Assembly (NCBI GenBank): GCA_963601185.1
Contig: CAVCEE010000013.1
Location: 1-64,000 of the forward strand
Direction: 5' to 3'
Source: Limisoma sp963601185
GTDB taxonomy: Bacteria; Bacteroidota; Bacteroidia; Bacteroidales; Muribaculaceae
Length of the DNA stretch: 64,000 nt
Shown: positions 1-8,365 of the stretch, piece after piece
How positions within the stretch are numbered: the first letter of the stretch is position 1
How the letters are laid out: each line of letters opens with the position of its first letter
Notes under the pieces: model-generated
What the model was told of the DNA's origin: nothing
Databases searched by the model: none
Seen by the model: only the letters and a program-made list of their open reading frames with translations
Translations under genes and position numbers: made by a program

Positions 1-4
1 ACTG

Positions 5-51
5 CAAATTTATCATTCCTATTTCAGTTTCGGTTTGCCGCTGCAAATCTA
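5..51 (-). promoter_or_regulatory. Two candidate minus-strand promoters for a gene left of the window
   Basis: Read on the minus strand, positions 44-51 give TAGATTTG and positions 5-12 give TAAATTTG. Both match the Bacteroidota -7 consensus TAnnTTTG. No clear -33 TTG was found at 19-20 bases from either. They would drive a gene transcribed leftward out of the window, divergent from the penicillin-binding protein gene. Confidence 0.3.
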
Positions 52-121
52 AGGTAAGTGCAAACATACGGAAAAGATTTGAGAAAACAAGTACCGGCAA
101 TGCATTATAAATATATTTTAT

Positions 122-129
122 TACTTTTG
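122..129 (+). promoter_or_regulatory. Promoter -7 element for the PBP1A gene
   Basis: TACTTTTG at 122-129 matches TAnnTTTG exactly. Transcription would begin some 5-8 bases later. A GTG start at 129 would therefore lie inside the promoter, which supports the ATG at 165 as the true start. Confidence 0.55.
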
Positions 130-164
130 TGATTGGAATATTCTATAAAATCAGAAAACTGGTA

Positions 165-2555
165 ATGCATACAAGACCAATCGACCAAGACATAAAACGG
201 TCCAAGCGCACATCGAAAATAATCAAAGCACTGTGGGCAATCAATATTTGTGGCATTCTCGTTGTCATGCTCGTGGGAGTAATGATTTATCACGGCTATA
301 TAGGCTATATGCCCCCTGTCGAAGGACTTCTCAACCCCGAAGACCGATTTGCGTCGCGCCTGTTCACGTCCGACGGCGTGGAGATGGGACGTTTCTACCA
401 AAGCCGCAACAACCGAGTCTATGCCGACTACTCTGAAATTTCGCCAAATGTCATAAAGGCTCTTATCGCCACAGAAGACTCACGCTTTATGGACCACTCC
501 GGCATCGACATCCGTGCACTGTCACGAGTGCTGTTCAAGACCTTGATAATGCGGCAGAAGAATGCCGGTGGTGGCAGTACCATCACCCAGCAATTGGCCA
601 AGCAACTCTATTCTCCAGAGTCACAGGGTTTGATGGACCGCTTCATCCAGAAGCCAGTAGAATGGGCCATCGCCGTTAAACTCGAACGATTCTACACCAA
701 AGAGGAAATCATCAAAATGTACCTCAACCAGTTTGACTTCCTCAACAATGCCGTAGGCATCAAGACCGCCGCCCATGTGTATTTCAACACCACGCCCGAC
801 AGTCTGAAGATTGAAGAAGCGGCGATGCTCGTTGGCATGGCTAAGAACCCTTCACTCTACAACCCAGTAAGAGCAGACCGCAAAGAGGCTGCCCTCGGGC
901 GGCGCAATGTGGTGCTCAACCAAATGTACAAGGAAGATATGCTCACCGCTGAAGAGCGTGATTCCATCAGCGCACTTCCATTGGACGTGCATTTCACTCG
1001 CGTGGACCACAAGGACGGCATCGCACCTTATTTCCGTGAAGCCGTACGCCTGATGATGCAAGCCAAAGAGCCACGCCGTAGCGACTATCCAGATTGGGAT
1101 CAGCAACGATATGTAGACGATTCCATCCAATGGGCAACTAATCCTCTATACGGATGGGTTGAAAAGAACCCGAAGCCAGACGGCTCAAAATACAATATCT
1201 ACACTGACGGTCTGCATATCTACACGTCTATCGACTCCCGTATGCAGAAATATGCAGAGGAGGCTGTTACGCAACACTTAAAGAACACACTTCAACCGCA
1301 GTTCAACAAAGAGAAAGGCAGTCGAGGTCCGTACACGACCAATGCCGACGAACTCGGGACTATGACGCCACAGAAACTGGTTGACAGAGCCATCCGTCAG
1401 AGTGAACGTTATCGGGTTATGAAGATTGCCGGCTACAGCGATGCTGAAATTATGGAAGCCTTCGACAAACCTGTCGATATGACTGTATTCTCCTATGATG
1501 GCGGACAAGTCAGCAAAACTATGTCGCCGCGAGATTCTGTAATCTACCAGAAGATGTTCCTCCGTGCCGGCTTTATGTCTATGGACCCTTTGACAGGAGA
1601 AATCAAGGCATACGTTGGCGGACCGAATTTTCATTTCTTCCAGTATGATATGGCAGGTGTTGGCCGCAGGCAAATCGGTTCTACCGTCAAGCCGTTCCTC
1701 TACACCTATGCCTTTGAAGAAGGCTATACTCCGTGTGACCAGTTCCTAAACTCACAACCATCAATCGTATTGTCAACCGGACAAGTGTGGTCGCCACGAA
1801 ATGCAGGTCACGCACGCGAAGGACAAATGGTTGACCTCTATTGGGCACTGACAAACTCCAACAACTGGATTTCAGCCCGGCTGATGAGCGAACTTTCGCC
1901 GTCCACATTAGCCCGGACAATGCATACTTTTGGCATCACAAACCACCTCGACCCGGTAATGTCGCTCTGTCTTGGACCGTGCGACGTGTCGGTAAGGGAA
2001 ATGGTTACTGCCTACACAGCATTCTCCAACAAGGGATTGCGTGTTGACCCTATATATGTAACAAAGATTACCGATGCCAACGGCAACGTGATTTCCGAAT
2101 TTACTCCTCAGTACACAGAAGTAATGAGCCAAGAAGCCTACTTCAAGATGATTGACATACTCCAAAACGTCATCAATTCCGGTACAGGTAATCGCCTACG
2201 CCGTGCACCATATAACATTACGGCGGTAATGGGCGGCAAGACAGGTACGACCAACTACAATGCCGACGGTTGGTTTATGGGCTTTACACCAAATCTTGTG
2301 TCGGGAGTATGGGTCGGAGGCGACGAGCGCTACATCCACTTCAACAATATGTCGCAGGGACAAGGTGCGGCAATGGCATTGCCTATTTACGGCATCTATA
2401 TGAAACAAGTGTATGCCGACAAGTCATTGCCATACTCACAGACAGCAAAATTCCCTGATCCTCCGGCTGGATTCTCCGCTTGCCACAAGGAAAGTTACGG
2501 AGATACTGTCGAAGAAGAAGTCCCGGTTGAGGCTATCGACAATGCTTTTGAGTAG
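165..2555 (+). CDS. Class A penicillin-binding protein 1A (transglycosylase/transpeptidase)
   Basis: Bifunctional peptidoglycan synthase of about 796 residues that polymerises lipid II into glycan strands and cross-links their peptides on the outer face of the inner membrane. One membrane segment lies at about residues 20-45. The GT51 domain follows, with EDSRFMDHSGID and GGGSTITQQLAKQ motifs near residues 115-150. The transpeptidase domain has SxxK as STVK (Ser about 506), SNN near 565, and KTGTT near 692. All catalytic motifs are intact and the length is normal. An in-frame GTG at 129 would add 12 residues but overlaps the promoter element, so ATG 165 is preferred. No terminator is visible before the next gene, which has its own promoter. 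Confidence 0.93.
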   Translation: MHTRPIDQDIKRSKRTSKIIKALWAINICGILVVMLVGVMIYHGYIGYMPPVEGLLNPEDRFASRLFTSDGVEMGRFYQSRNNRVYADYSEISPNVIKALIATEDSRFMDHSGIDIRALSRVLFKTLIMRQKNAGGGSTITQQLAKQLYSPESQGLMDRFIQKPVEWAIAVKLERFYTKEEIIKMYLNQFDFLNNAVGIKTAAHVYFNTTPDSLKIEEAAMLVGMAKNPSLYNPVRADRKEAALGRRNVVLNQMYKEDMLTAEERDSISALPLDVHFTRVDHKDGIAPYFREAVRLMMQAKEPRRSDYPDWDQQRYVDDSIQWATNPLYGWVEKNPKPDGSKYNIYTDGLHIYTSIDSRMQKYAEEAVTQHLKNTLQPQFNKEKGSRGPYTTNADELGTMTPQKLVDRAIRQSERYRVMKIAGYSDAEIMEAFDKPVDMTVFSYDGGQVSKTMSPRDSVIYQKMFLRAGFMSMDPLTGEIKAYVGGPNFHFFQYDMAGVGRRQIGSTVKPFLYTYAFEEGYTPCDQFLNSQPSIVLSTGQVWSPRNAGHAREGQMVDLYWALTNSNNWISARLMSELSPSTLARTMHTFGITNHLDPVMSLCLGPCDVSVREMVTAYTAFSNKGLRVDPIYVTKITDANGNVISEFTPQYTEVMSQEAYFKMIDILQNVINSGTGNRLRRAPYNITAVMGGKTGTTNYNADGWFMGFTPNLVSGVWVGGDERYIHFNNMSQGQGAAMALPIYGIYMKQVYADKSLPYSQTAKFPDPPAGFSACHKESYGDTVEEEVPVEAIDNAFE

Positions 2556-2562
2556 AAAAACT

Positions 2563-2621
2563 TTTGCAGATTTAATAAAAACATTTAAATTTGCATCATA
2601 TTTACGGAAAAATTTCCGTAA
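2563..2621 (+). promoter_or_regulatory. Promoter and 5' leader hairpin of the biotin carboxylase-type gene
   Basis: TTTG at 2563-2566, 19 bases, then TAAATTTG at 2586-2593: a full Bacteroidota promoter. A perfect 9-bp inverted repeat (TTACGGAAA at 2602-2610, TTTCCGTAA at 2613-2621, loop of two) follows just after the expected start point. It could be a 5'-end RNA hairpin or an operator. Confidence 0.6.
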
Positions 2622-2672
2622 TATAGAACAAGATTAGAAACATAACATCATAAAAACAAAAACAATACAGTT

Positions 2673-4541
2673 ATGAGTCGCAGTTTAAAAGTAAGGGATT
2701 TAACCCTACGTGACGGACAACAATCATTGTTTGCCACCAGAATGAAGCAGGAAAGCATCGACAAATTGCTACCTCTCTACAAAGACGCAGGATTCTATGC
2801 TATGGAAGTATGGGGTGGAGCTGTTCCTGACTCAGTGATGCGTTATCTTGGCGAAGACCCATGGGTACGCTTGAAAACAATCAGCGATACAATGGGCGGA
2901 GTTTCAAAACTCACCGCCTTGTCACGCGGACGCAACTTGTTTGGCTATGTGCCTTATCCTACCTCTGTGCTTGAGGGATTCTATAAAGAAGCCATCAAGA
3001 ATGGCCTGAACATTATGCGTATCTTCGATGCTCTCAACGACCTCGACAACGTAAAGGAATCAATAAAACTCATCAACGAGATGGGCGGCATTGCCGATGG
3101 TGCTGTTTGCTACACCGTTGATCCGAAATCGGAAGCACCTGTAGAAAAGAAAGGTTTCTTCGCAAAACTTTTCGGATCAAAGAAAGCAGAAGAGCCTGAA
3201 AAAATCTTCACCGACGAATATTTCGTTGAAAAAGCCAAGGGTATGGAAGCCTATGGTGCAAAGATTATCACACTGAAAGATATGGCAGGTCTTGTCAATC
3301 CACTCCGTGCAGCATCACTGATTTCAAAGATCAAGGCTGCCGTGAGCGTTCCTGTTGACTTCCACACACACTGTACCCCAGGCTATGGCTTGGCATCAGT
3401 TGTTATGGCTATGCTCCACGGCGTTGACATCGTAGACACCAACATCTGGTATTTCGGTGGCGGTTCTGCCGCTCCAGCAATTGAGTTGGTTTACCTGTTT
3501 GCAAAACGTCTTGACATCACGCTGGAAGTAAATATGGAGGCTGTTGGCCGCATCCGCGAGCAACTCAAAGGCGTGCGCACTGCCCTCGCCGATTTCGACC
3601 TACACAAGGGCGATTTCCCGAAAGATTTCGATCCACTGAACGACAAATTGCCGGCTAACATTGAAGCATTGTTCGACACCGCAGTCGAGGCAGCCAAAGC
3701 CAACGACGAAGAGGCATTGCTCGATGCTTGCCACAAGATTGAAGACTACTTCAATTTCCCGAAGCCAAACTTGTTGGTAAAGGATGCCGAAGTGCCTGGC
3801 GGTATGTATTCAAATATGGTTGCCCAACTGAAAGCACTCAACGCTTCAGACGTACTTGACGATGCAATGAAACTGATTCCTAAGGTACGCCGCGATGCTG
3901 GTTTGGTGCCGTTGGTTACTCCGACAAGCCAAATTGTAGGCAGTCAGGCGGTAAGCCTTGCTATCGACCGCAAGAAAGGCAACGCTGACTACACAACCAA
4001 GTCAAACCAGTTTATTTCTCTTATCAAGGGTGAATACGGAAAGACACCAGTTGCCATCACCGATGATTTCCGTGCGCAAATCACTGGTAGCCCGGTTGAA
4101 ACGCCATACGATGTGGCTTCCTACAAAGCACCTGAAAACCCCGTATTGGCAGACCTCGGCGGATGCAAACTCGCAGAAAACGAGCAGGAATATCTTCTCC
4201 TTCAATTGTTGCCATCTGTTGCCAACGGCTTCTTGAAGAAACGCCGTGAAGCAAGTTACAAGGCGGCAGAACCTGTTGTTGAAGAAGCGCCAAAAGCCGC
4301 AGCCGTAGAAGAAGCACCAATCACTGGTCCTGTAGAACGTGCACCAATGGGCGGTAAAGTAATCGAGGTTAGAGTTAAAGCAGGCGACAAAGTAAAGAAA
4401 GGCGACCTCCTCTTGGTTTACGAAGCAATGAAGATGGAAAACGAGTTGGCGGCAGAAGCAGACGCCGTTGTCAAGCGTGTGTTTGTCAACGTTGACGATG
4501 TTGTAGGCACTGACGCTCCACTCATCGAATTTGAAGGCTAA
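2673..4541 (+). CDS. Biotin-dependent carboxyltransferase alpha subunit (oxaloacetate decarboxylase / pyruvate carboxylase B type)
   Basis: About 622 residues. The N-terminal HMGL-like TIM barrel shows TLRDGQQS (about residue 12), KDMAG, and the metal-binding HTH of DFHTHCT. A PYC_OADA conserved region follows, then an Ala/Glu/Pro-rich linker (about 525-550) and a C-terminal biotinyl domain with EAMKMEN, whose Lys carries biotin. The family moves carboxyl groups between oxaloacetate or pyruvate and biotin. The beta and gamma membrane subunits are not adjacent, so the exact enzyme (OadA, PycB or 5S transcarboxylase) is unresolved. A Lys/Glu-rich insert with GFFAKLFGSKK sits near residues 150-175 inside the barrel. 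The gene appears monocistronic, with its own promoter and terminator. Confidence 0.88.
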   Translation: MSRSLKVRDLTLRDGQQSLFATRMKQESIDKLLPLYKDAGFYAMEVWGGAVPDSVMRYLGEDPWVRLKTISDTMGGVSKLTALSRGRNLFGYVPYPTSVLEGFYKEAIKNGLNIMRIFDALNDLDNVKESIKLINEMGGIADGAVCYTVDPKSEAPVEKKGFFAKLFGSKKAEEPEKIFTDEYFVEKAKGMEAYGAKIITLKDMAGLVNPLRAASLISKIKAAVSVPVDFHTHCTPGYGLASVVMAMLHGVDIVDTNIWYFGGGSAAPAIELVYLFAKRLDITLEVNMEAVGRIREQLKGVRTALADFDLHKGDFPKDFDPLNDKLPANIEALFDTAVEAAKANDEEALLDACHKIEDYFNFPKPNLLVKDAEVPGGMYSNMVAQLKALNASDVLDDAMKLIPKVRRDAGLVPLVTPTSQIVGSQAVSLAIDRKKGNADYTTKSNQFISLIKGEYGKTPVAITDDFRAQITGSPVETPYDVASYKAPENPVLADLGGCKLAENEQEYLLLQLLPSVANGFLKKRREASYKAAEPVVEEAPKAAAVEEAPITGPVERAPMGGKVIEVRVKAGDKVKKGDLLLVYEAMKMENELAAEADAVVKRVFVNVDDVVGTDAPLIEFEG

Positions 4542-4565
4542 CAGTCATCCGACTTTAAATAGTTA

Positions 4566-4598
4566 CAAGACCGCAACCAAAATTGCGGTCTTGTTTTT
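4566..4598 (+). terminator. Intrinsic terminator after the carboxyltransferase gene
   Basis: Perfect 11-bp stem CAAGACCGCAA (4566-4576) / TTGCGGTCTTG (4583-4593), loop of six, followed by a T tract. Confidence 0.88.
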
Positions 4599-4621
4599 AT
4601 CTGTACATATCACTAACTTTG
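4590..4621 (+). promoter_or_regulatory. Promoter of the DUF3089 lipoprotein gene
   Basis: TAACTTTG at 4614-4621 matches TAnnTTTG. TTG at 4591-4593 sits exactly 20 bases upstream. The -33 element overlaps the right arm of the preceding terminator. Confidence 0.6.
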
Positions 4622-4654
4622 TACTGACAAAAAACTGTTTTTGTCTGCTATGGT

Positions 4655-5698
4655 ATGACAGTTCAAACTATGAGGCATTCGCTTTCCCTGATATTACTGT
4701 TGCTCTTCAGCCAATATGTGTGCATCGCATGCAATAACGGCAAGGATGAAGATGCAGCATTGCTAGACTGGTCCGACTACTCGTTGTGGTATGAAGGTGA
4801 CCAACGGCTGCAGTCAATTGATAAAACCAAGGTCGACGTGTTCTATCTGCTACCCACGTGCGTTTTTGCCTGGAATGACGAAAAAGGCAATACTCACTAT
4901 AACGCCGACCCTTACAATGACACCCATAGGGATGCCTGGAGTCTTTCTGCGCAACTTGCCGATACAATTTTTGCCTCCGATGCCAACTTGTTTATCCCCT
5001 ACTATCGTCAAGCCACTTTTGAAGGGCTGACCGGAGCAGTGGCCAAGACCGCAGAAGCAGTTGCCGTCAATGACGCCATTGATGCGTTCGACTATTACCT
5101 GTCGCATTTCAACAACAATCGACCTTTCATCCTTGCTGGATATAGTCAAGGGGGAAAGATGGTTACCGAAATTCTCAAACACATTGACGACAACACTTAC
5201 GAAAACCTTATAGCCGCCTATGTGGTCGGCAACGGAATAACGGCACAGGACACCGTTACCCAAGCAAATCACCGCACATCGCACATCAAACTCGCAAAGG
5301 ATGCATCTTCGCGTGGGGTCACTATCAATTTCAACAGCGTAACGACCACCGATGCAATATGTCCGCTATTGTGCACTGACAATATCGGATGCATCAACCC
5401 TGTGTCGTGGACCACTTCCGCACAACCGGCAACACTTCTCGATGCAAATGACCCGGAGAAAACCGACGACCCTCGGTTTCCGTATGGCACTGCCGTTGTT
5501 GCCCTCGACAAATCAAAGGCTGTCACGGTAAGCGTTGACCAGCGAAGCCATGTGCTTGTCGTAGACAATATAGACCCCAACCGCTACTTTCTGCCATCGT
5601 TTCAAAACTTCTTTCCCTTGGGCAATCTTCATTTGCAAGAGTTATTTTTCTATGGCAACTGTCTAAGAGAAAACGTCAAACTTCGCAGCAAACATTAA
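4655..5698 (+). CDS. DUF3089-like alpha/beta-hydrolase lipoprotein
   Basis: About 347 residues (342 if the ATG at 4670 is used, which gives a better signal peptide: Met-Arg-His, a Leu-rich core, then CIAC as a plausible lipobox). The mature protein has the serine-hydrolase nucleophile elbow GYSQGG near residue 165, followed by a KMVTEILK helix, and resembles the DUF3089 family of exported alpha/beta hydrolases. The substrate is unknown. It probably resides in the periplasm or outer membrane as a lipoprotein. It has its own promoter and is followed 28 bases later by a BASS transporter gene, so it might be co-transcribed with that cluster. Confidence 0.7.
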   Translation: MTVQTMRHSLSLILLLLFSQYVCIACNNGKDEDAALLDWSDYSLWYEGDQRLQSIDKTKVDVFYLLPTCVFAWNDEKGNTHYNADPYNDTHRDAWSLSAQLADTIFASDANLFIPYYRQATFEGLTGAVAKTAEAVAVNDAIDAFDYYLSHFNNNRPFILAGYSQGGKMVTEILKHIDDNTYENLIAAYVVGNGITAQDTVTQANHRTSHIKLAKDASSRGVTINFNSVTTTDAICPLLCTDNIGCINPVSWTTSAQPATLLDANDPEKTDDPRFPYGTAVVALDKSKAVTVSVDQRSHVLVVDNIDPNRYFLPSFQNFFPLGNLHLQELFFYGNCLRENVKLRSKH

Positions 5699-5726
5699 TT
5701 TGATTCTTAATCAGTAAAATATAACA

Positions 5727-6692
5727 ATGGATTTTTTAAGAAAACTATCCCACTTCTTCAGCAAAAATATGGCAATCATTGTAATTGCAATGGCAGTGTT
5801 TGCCCTATTTGCCCCGAACATTGTCGGAGTCATCAAAACAAGTTATATCAACATTCTGTTAGGCATCGTTATGTTCGGTATGGGACTGACCCTAAAGCCC
5901 CATGACTTCCGCATTGTGTTCAGCAATCCTAAGGACGTGATAATAGGCACTATCGCCCAATTCGCCATTATGCCTTTTTTGGCATTCCTGCTCGTCAAGA
6001 CATTCCGCCTGTCGCCAGAATTGGCCATCGGAGTAATCCTTGTAGGCACATGCCCCGGCGGAACATCTTCCAACGTTATGACCTATCTCTCCAAAGGCGA
6101 TGTCGCCCTGTCTGTTGGCATCACTTCCGTATCAACCATATTGGCGCCTGTAATGACACCGTTACTGACCTACCTGTATGCTGGGCAAACAGTTGATGTC
6201 AATCTGCTTGCTATGTTCTTGTCAATTATTCAAGTAGTAATCCTTCCTATCGTCCTCGGCTTCATAATCAACCGCTTCTTCTCCAAATTCACAGAAAAAG
6301 CGATTGATTTATTACCATTGGTTTCGACACTTGCAATCGTTGCAATCGTCGGAGCAGTGGTAAGCGCAAATGCAGAACGCCTAATAAGCAGCGGTCTGCT
6401 TATACTGGTCATTGTAATTCTGCACAATGTACTTGGCTATTTGCTTGGCTACGGTGCCGGACTTCTGATGAAAATGAATACTACAAAATGCCGCGCCGTG
6501 TCGATTGAGGTCGGGATGCAGAATTCCGGACTTGCCACATCGTTGGCAACCGTGCATTTCGCGCAATATCCTTTGGCTACCATCCCGGGCGCTGTATTCA
6601 GCGTTTGGCACAATGTTTCAGGAGCAATTCTTGCAAATATCTTCCTGCGCCAATCTGAACGAAAGAATAACAATCTCAAAACAAGTCTCTAA
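5727..6692 (+). CDS. BASS-family (bile acid:sodium symporter-like) transporter
   Basis: About 321 residues with roughly nine to ten hydrophobic segments and no signal peptide. The segment GTCPGGTSSNVMTYLSKGD (near residues 110-130) is the hallmark of the bile acid:sodium symporter family, as is the second helix-break motif GMQNSGLATS near 265. Bacterial members carry organic anions such as pantoate, 2-oxo acids or bile acids with sodium. The substrate here is unknown. It is the first gene of an apparent five-gene operon, with only two bases to the next start. Confidence 0.85.
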   Translation: MDFLRKLSHFFSKNMAIIVIAMAVFALFAPNIVGVIKTSYINILLGIVMFGMGLTLKPHDFRIVFSNPKDVIIGTIAQFAIMPFLAFLLVKTFRLSPELAIGVILVGTCPGGTSSNVMTYLSKGDVALSVGITSVSTILAPVMTPLLTYLYAGQTVDVNLLAMFLSIIQVVILPIVLGFIINRFFSKFTEKAIDLLPLVSTLAIVAIVGAVVSANAERLISSGLLILVIVILHNVLGYLLGYGAGLLMKMNTTKCRAVSIEVGMQNSGLATSLATVHFAQYPLATIPGAVFSVWHNVSGAILANIFLRQSERKNNNLKTSL

Positions 6693-6694
6693 TT

Positions 6695-7402
6695 ATGCTG
6701 AAATTATCATATTTATCCATAGCATTGTTAGCGGTCTCTATGACAACTTCCTGCACCGTCAAGAGTTCTCAGAAGAAGGACACCGCCGACGACACCGTTT
6801 CAACCATTAACGGACATCGGTTTGTAGACCTTGATTTGCCCAGCGGCACACTTTGGGCTGAAACAAATGTCGGCGCAAAAACAGCGACCGACAGGGGCGA
6901 CTTTTATGCATGGGGCGAAACTGCACCGAAAACGGATTATTCTTGGGACACCTACCGTTGGGGGCATGATTTCAACAACACAAACAAATACAACTCCAAC
7001 GACAAACTGACGACCCTCACCGAAAAGGATGACGTGGCGACAGTGCAATGGGGTGCACCTTGCCGAATCCCGACATACAAGGAATTTACGGAATTGGCAG
7101 ACACGACAAATTGCTTATGGGCTTGGACTGAGATTGCTGTTGCAAAAGGCGACACCGTGAGAGGTTACAACATCAAAAGCAAAAGAAACGGCAACCAGAT
7201 TTTTCTCCCTGCCGCCGGTGCTCATAACGGGAAGGATTACTACTCTTACGGCGAAAACGGCGTGTATTGGACAAATTATCTCGACGATGAGAACTCTGGC
7301 AATGCCCACACCCTATACTTCTATTTTGCGAATTTCAATTTCTACAGGAACGACCGGTCTATAGGCAGTTCTATCAGACCTGTTGCGACACGCAAGCACT
7401 AA
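6695..7402 (+). CDS. Lipoprotein with the Bacteroidota 'VDLxLPSGTLWA' repeat-type domain
   Basis: About 235 residues. The signal peptide ends in a lipobox (MTTSC, Cys about residue 20). The rest matches a widespread Bacteroidota surface/periplasmic domain (Fibrobacter paralogous-domain/DUF1566-like): FVDLDLPSGTLWAETNVGA, then FYAWGE, PTYKEFTEL, IFLPAAGAHNGKDYY and YWTN blocks. The function of these domains is not established; similar folds bind ligands or glycans. The start lies two bases after the transporter stop, so translational coupling is likely. Confidence 0.7.
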   Translation: MLKLSYLSIALLAVSMTTSCTVKSSQKKDTADDTVSTINGHRFVDLDLPSGTLWAETNVGAKTATDRGDFYAWGETAPKTDYSWDTYRWGHDFNNTNKYNSNDKLTTLTEKDDVATVQWGAPCRIPTYKEFTELADTTNCLWAWTEIAVAKGDTVRGYNIKSKRNGNQIFLPAAGAHNGKDYYSYGENGVYWTNYLDDENSGNAHTLYFYFANFNFYRNDRSIGSSIRPVATRKH

Positions 7403-7424
7403 ACCACCCCAAAACAAAGTCAAT

Positions 7425-8339
7425 ATGAGAAATATAATTTTCGCTTGTGCCATCACCGCGACCCTGATTTCGGGCTGTCATTCATCGTCAAAGCAAACGG
7501 GCGATTCTACAATTTCAGATTCAGCGATTAACGACTCCACAGCCACCAATCTCGTTGACACCAGGTTTGAGGTAGACAGCATAGTGTTCAACAAACAAGC
7601 AAGCACATCCATCAAGAGTCACATTTATGTTGACTGGCCGTGCGGCAACGACAGTCTTGCCCAGTCTGTCAAATCAGCGATTGCAGGACTGCTCGCCGAC
7701 TGCTACCTTCCTCAGACCAATGGCGATGACGATTGCAAGAAAGCATATCCCATTTACAAGGGCAGTTTTCTGAAAGGCAAACAGATGATTGACTACTACG
7801 GCAACGGCTCTGCCAAATATATGAAGAGTTCGCAAGACGAGCAATGTGCCTTTATGGGAAATGATTCAAGCGATGTACCGCCCTACTGCAACGAAATTGA
7901 GATTCGCAAAGGTGAAGAAACCAACAAATATCTGACATACGATTTTACCAAATATTGCGAATTGGGCGGAGCGCATGGCTCATTTTCTTCTTATAGCATA
8001 AACTTTGACAAACGGACTCGCAAACTCATCAAGAGTGCCATCAATCCAGCCAAGTCCAAGAGTATGCAGGCGATTCTGCGCAAAGGTGTTATGCAGTATC
8101 TGAAAGACTGCGGCGAAGATGTAACCGATGCAACTCTAAACTCCTGTCTGATGCTCTCAGACGGCAATACCATACCACTGCCAGAACATTCCCCATGGAT
8201 TGCAAACGACAGTGTCAATTTCGTTTACCAGCAATACGAAATAGCACCATACGCTGTGGGACTCATCTCTTTCAAATTGCCGGTAAAAGCCATCGAGCCA
8301 TACCTTTCGAAAGAAATGAAAGCAATGCTTAACGATTAA
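7425..8339 (+). CDS. DUF3298/RsiV-like lipoprotein
   Basis: About 304 residues from ATG 7425 (an upstream in-frame TTG at 7383 overlaps the previous gene and lacks a signal sequence). Signal peptide with a lipobox ISGC, Cys about residue 19, then a Ser/Thr/Asp-rich tether. The C-terminal part has the DUF3298 pattern: LGGAHGSFSSYSINFD and a final PYAVGLISFKLP strand. The family includes the RsiV extracytoplasmic domain, but there is no membrane anchor or sigma factor here. A second protein of the same type is encoded at 50909. Third gene of the 5.7-10.4 kb operon. Confidence 0.72.
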   Translation: MRNIIFACAITATLISGCHSSSKQTGDSTISDSAINDSTATNLVDTRFEVDSIVFNKQASTSIKSHIYVDWPCGNDSLAQSVKSAIAGLLADCYLPQTNGDDDCKKAYPIYKGSFLKGKQMIDYYGNGSAKYMKSSQDEQCAFMGNDSSDVPPYCNEIEIRKGEETNKYLTYDFTKYCELGGAHGSFSSYSINFDKRTRKLIKSAINPAKSKSMQAILRKGVMQYLKDCGEDVTDATLNSCLMLSDGNTIPLPEHSPWIANDSVNFVYQQYEIAPYAVGLISFKLPVKAIEPYLSKEMKAMLND

Positions 8340-8365
8340 ATCAACAAAAACATATCAAAACCATT

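Noticed and set aside
129..164. GTG start for the PBP1A gene
   Set aside because: It overlaps the promoter -7 element, so it is probably not in the mRNA.
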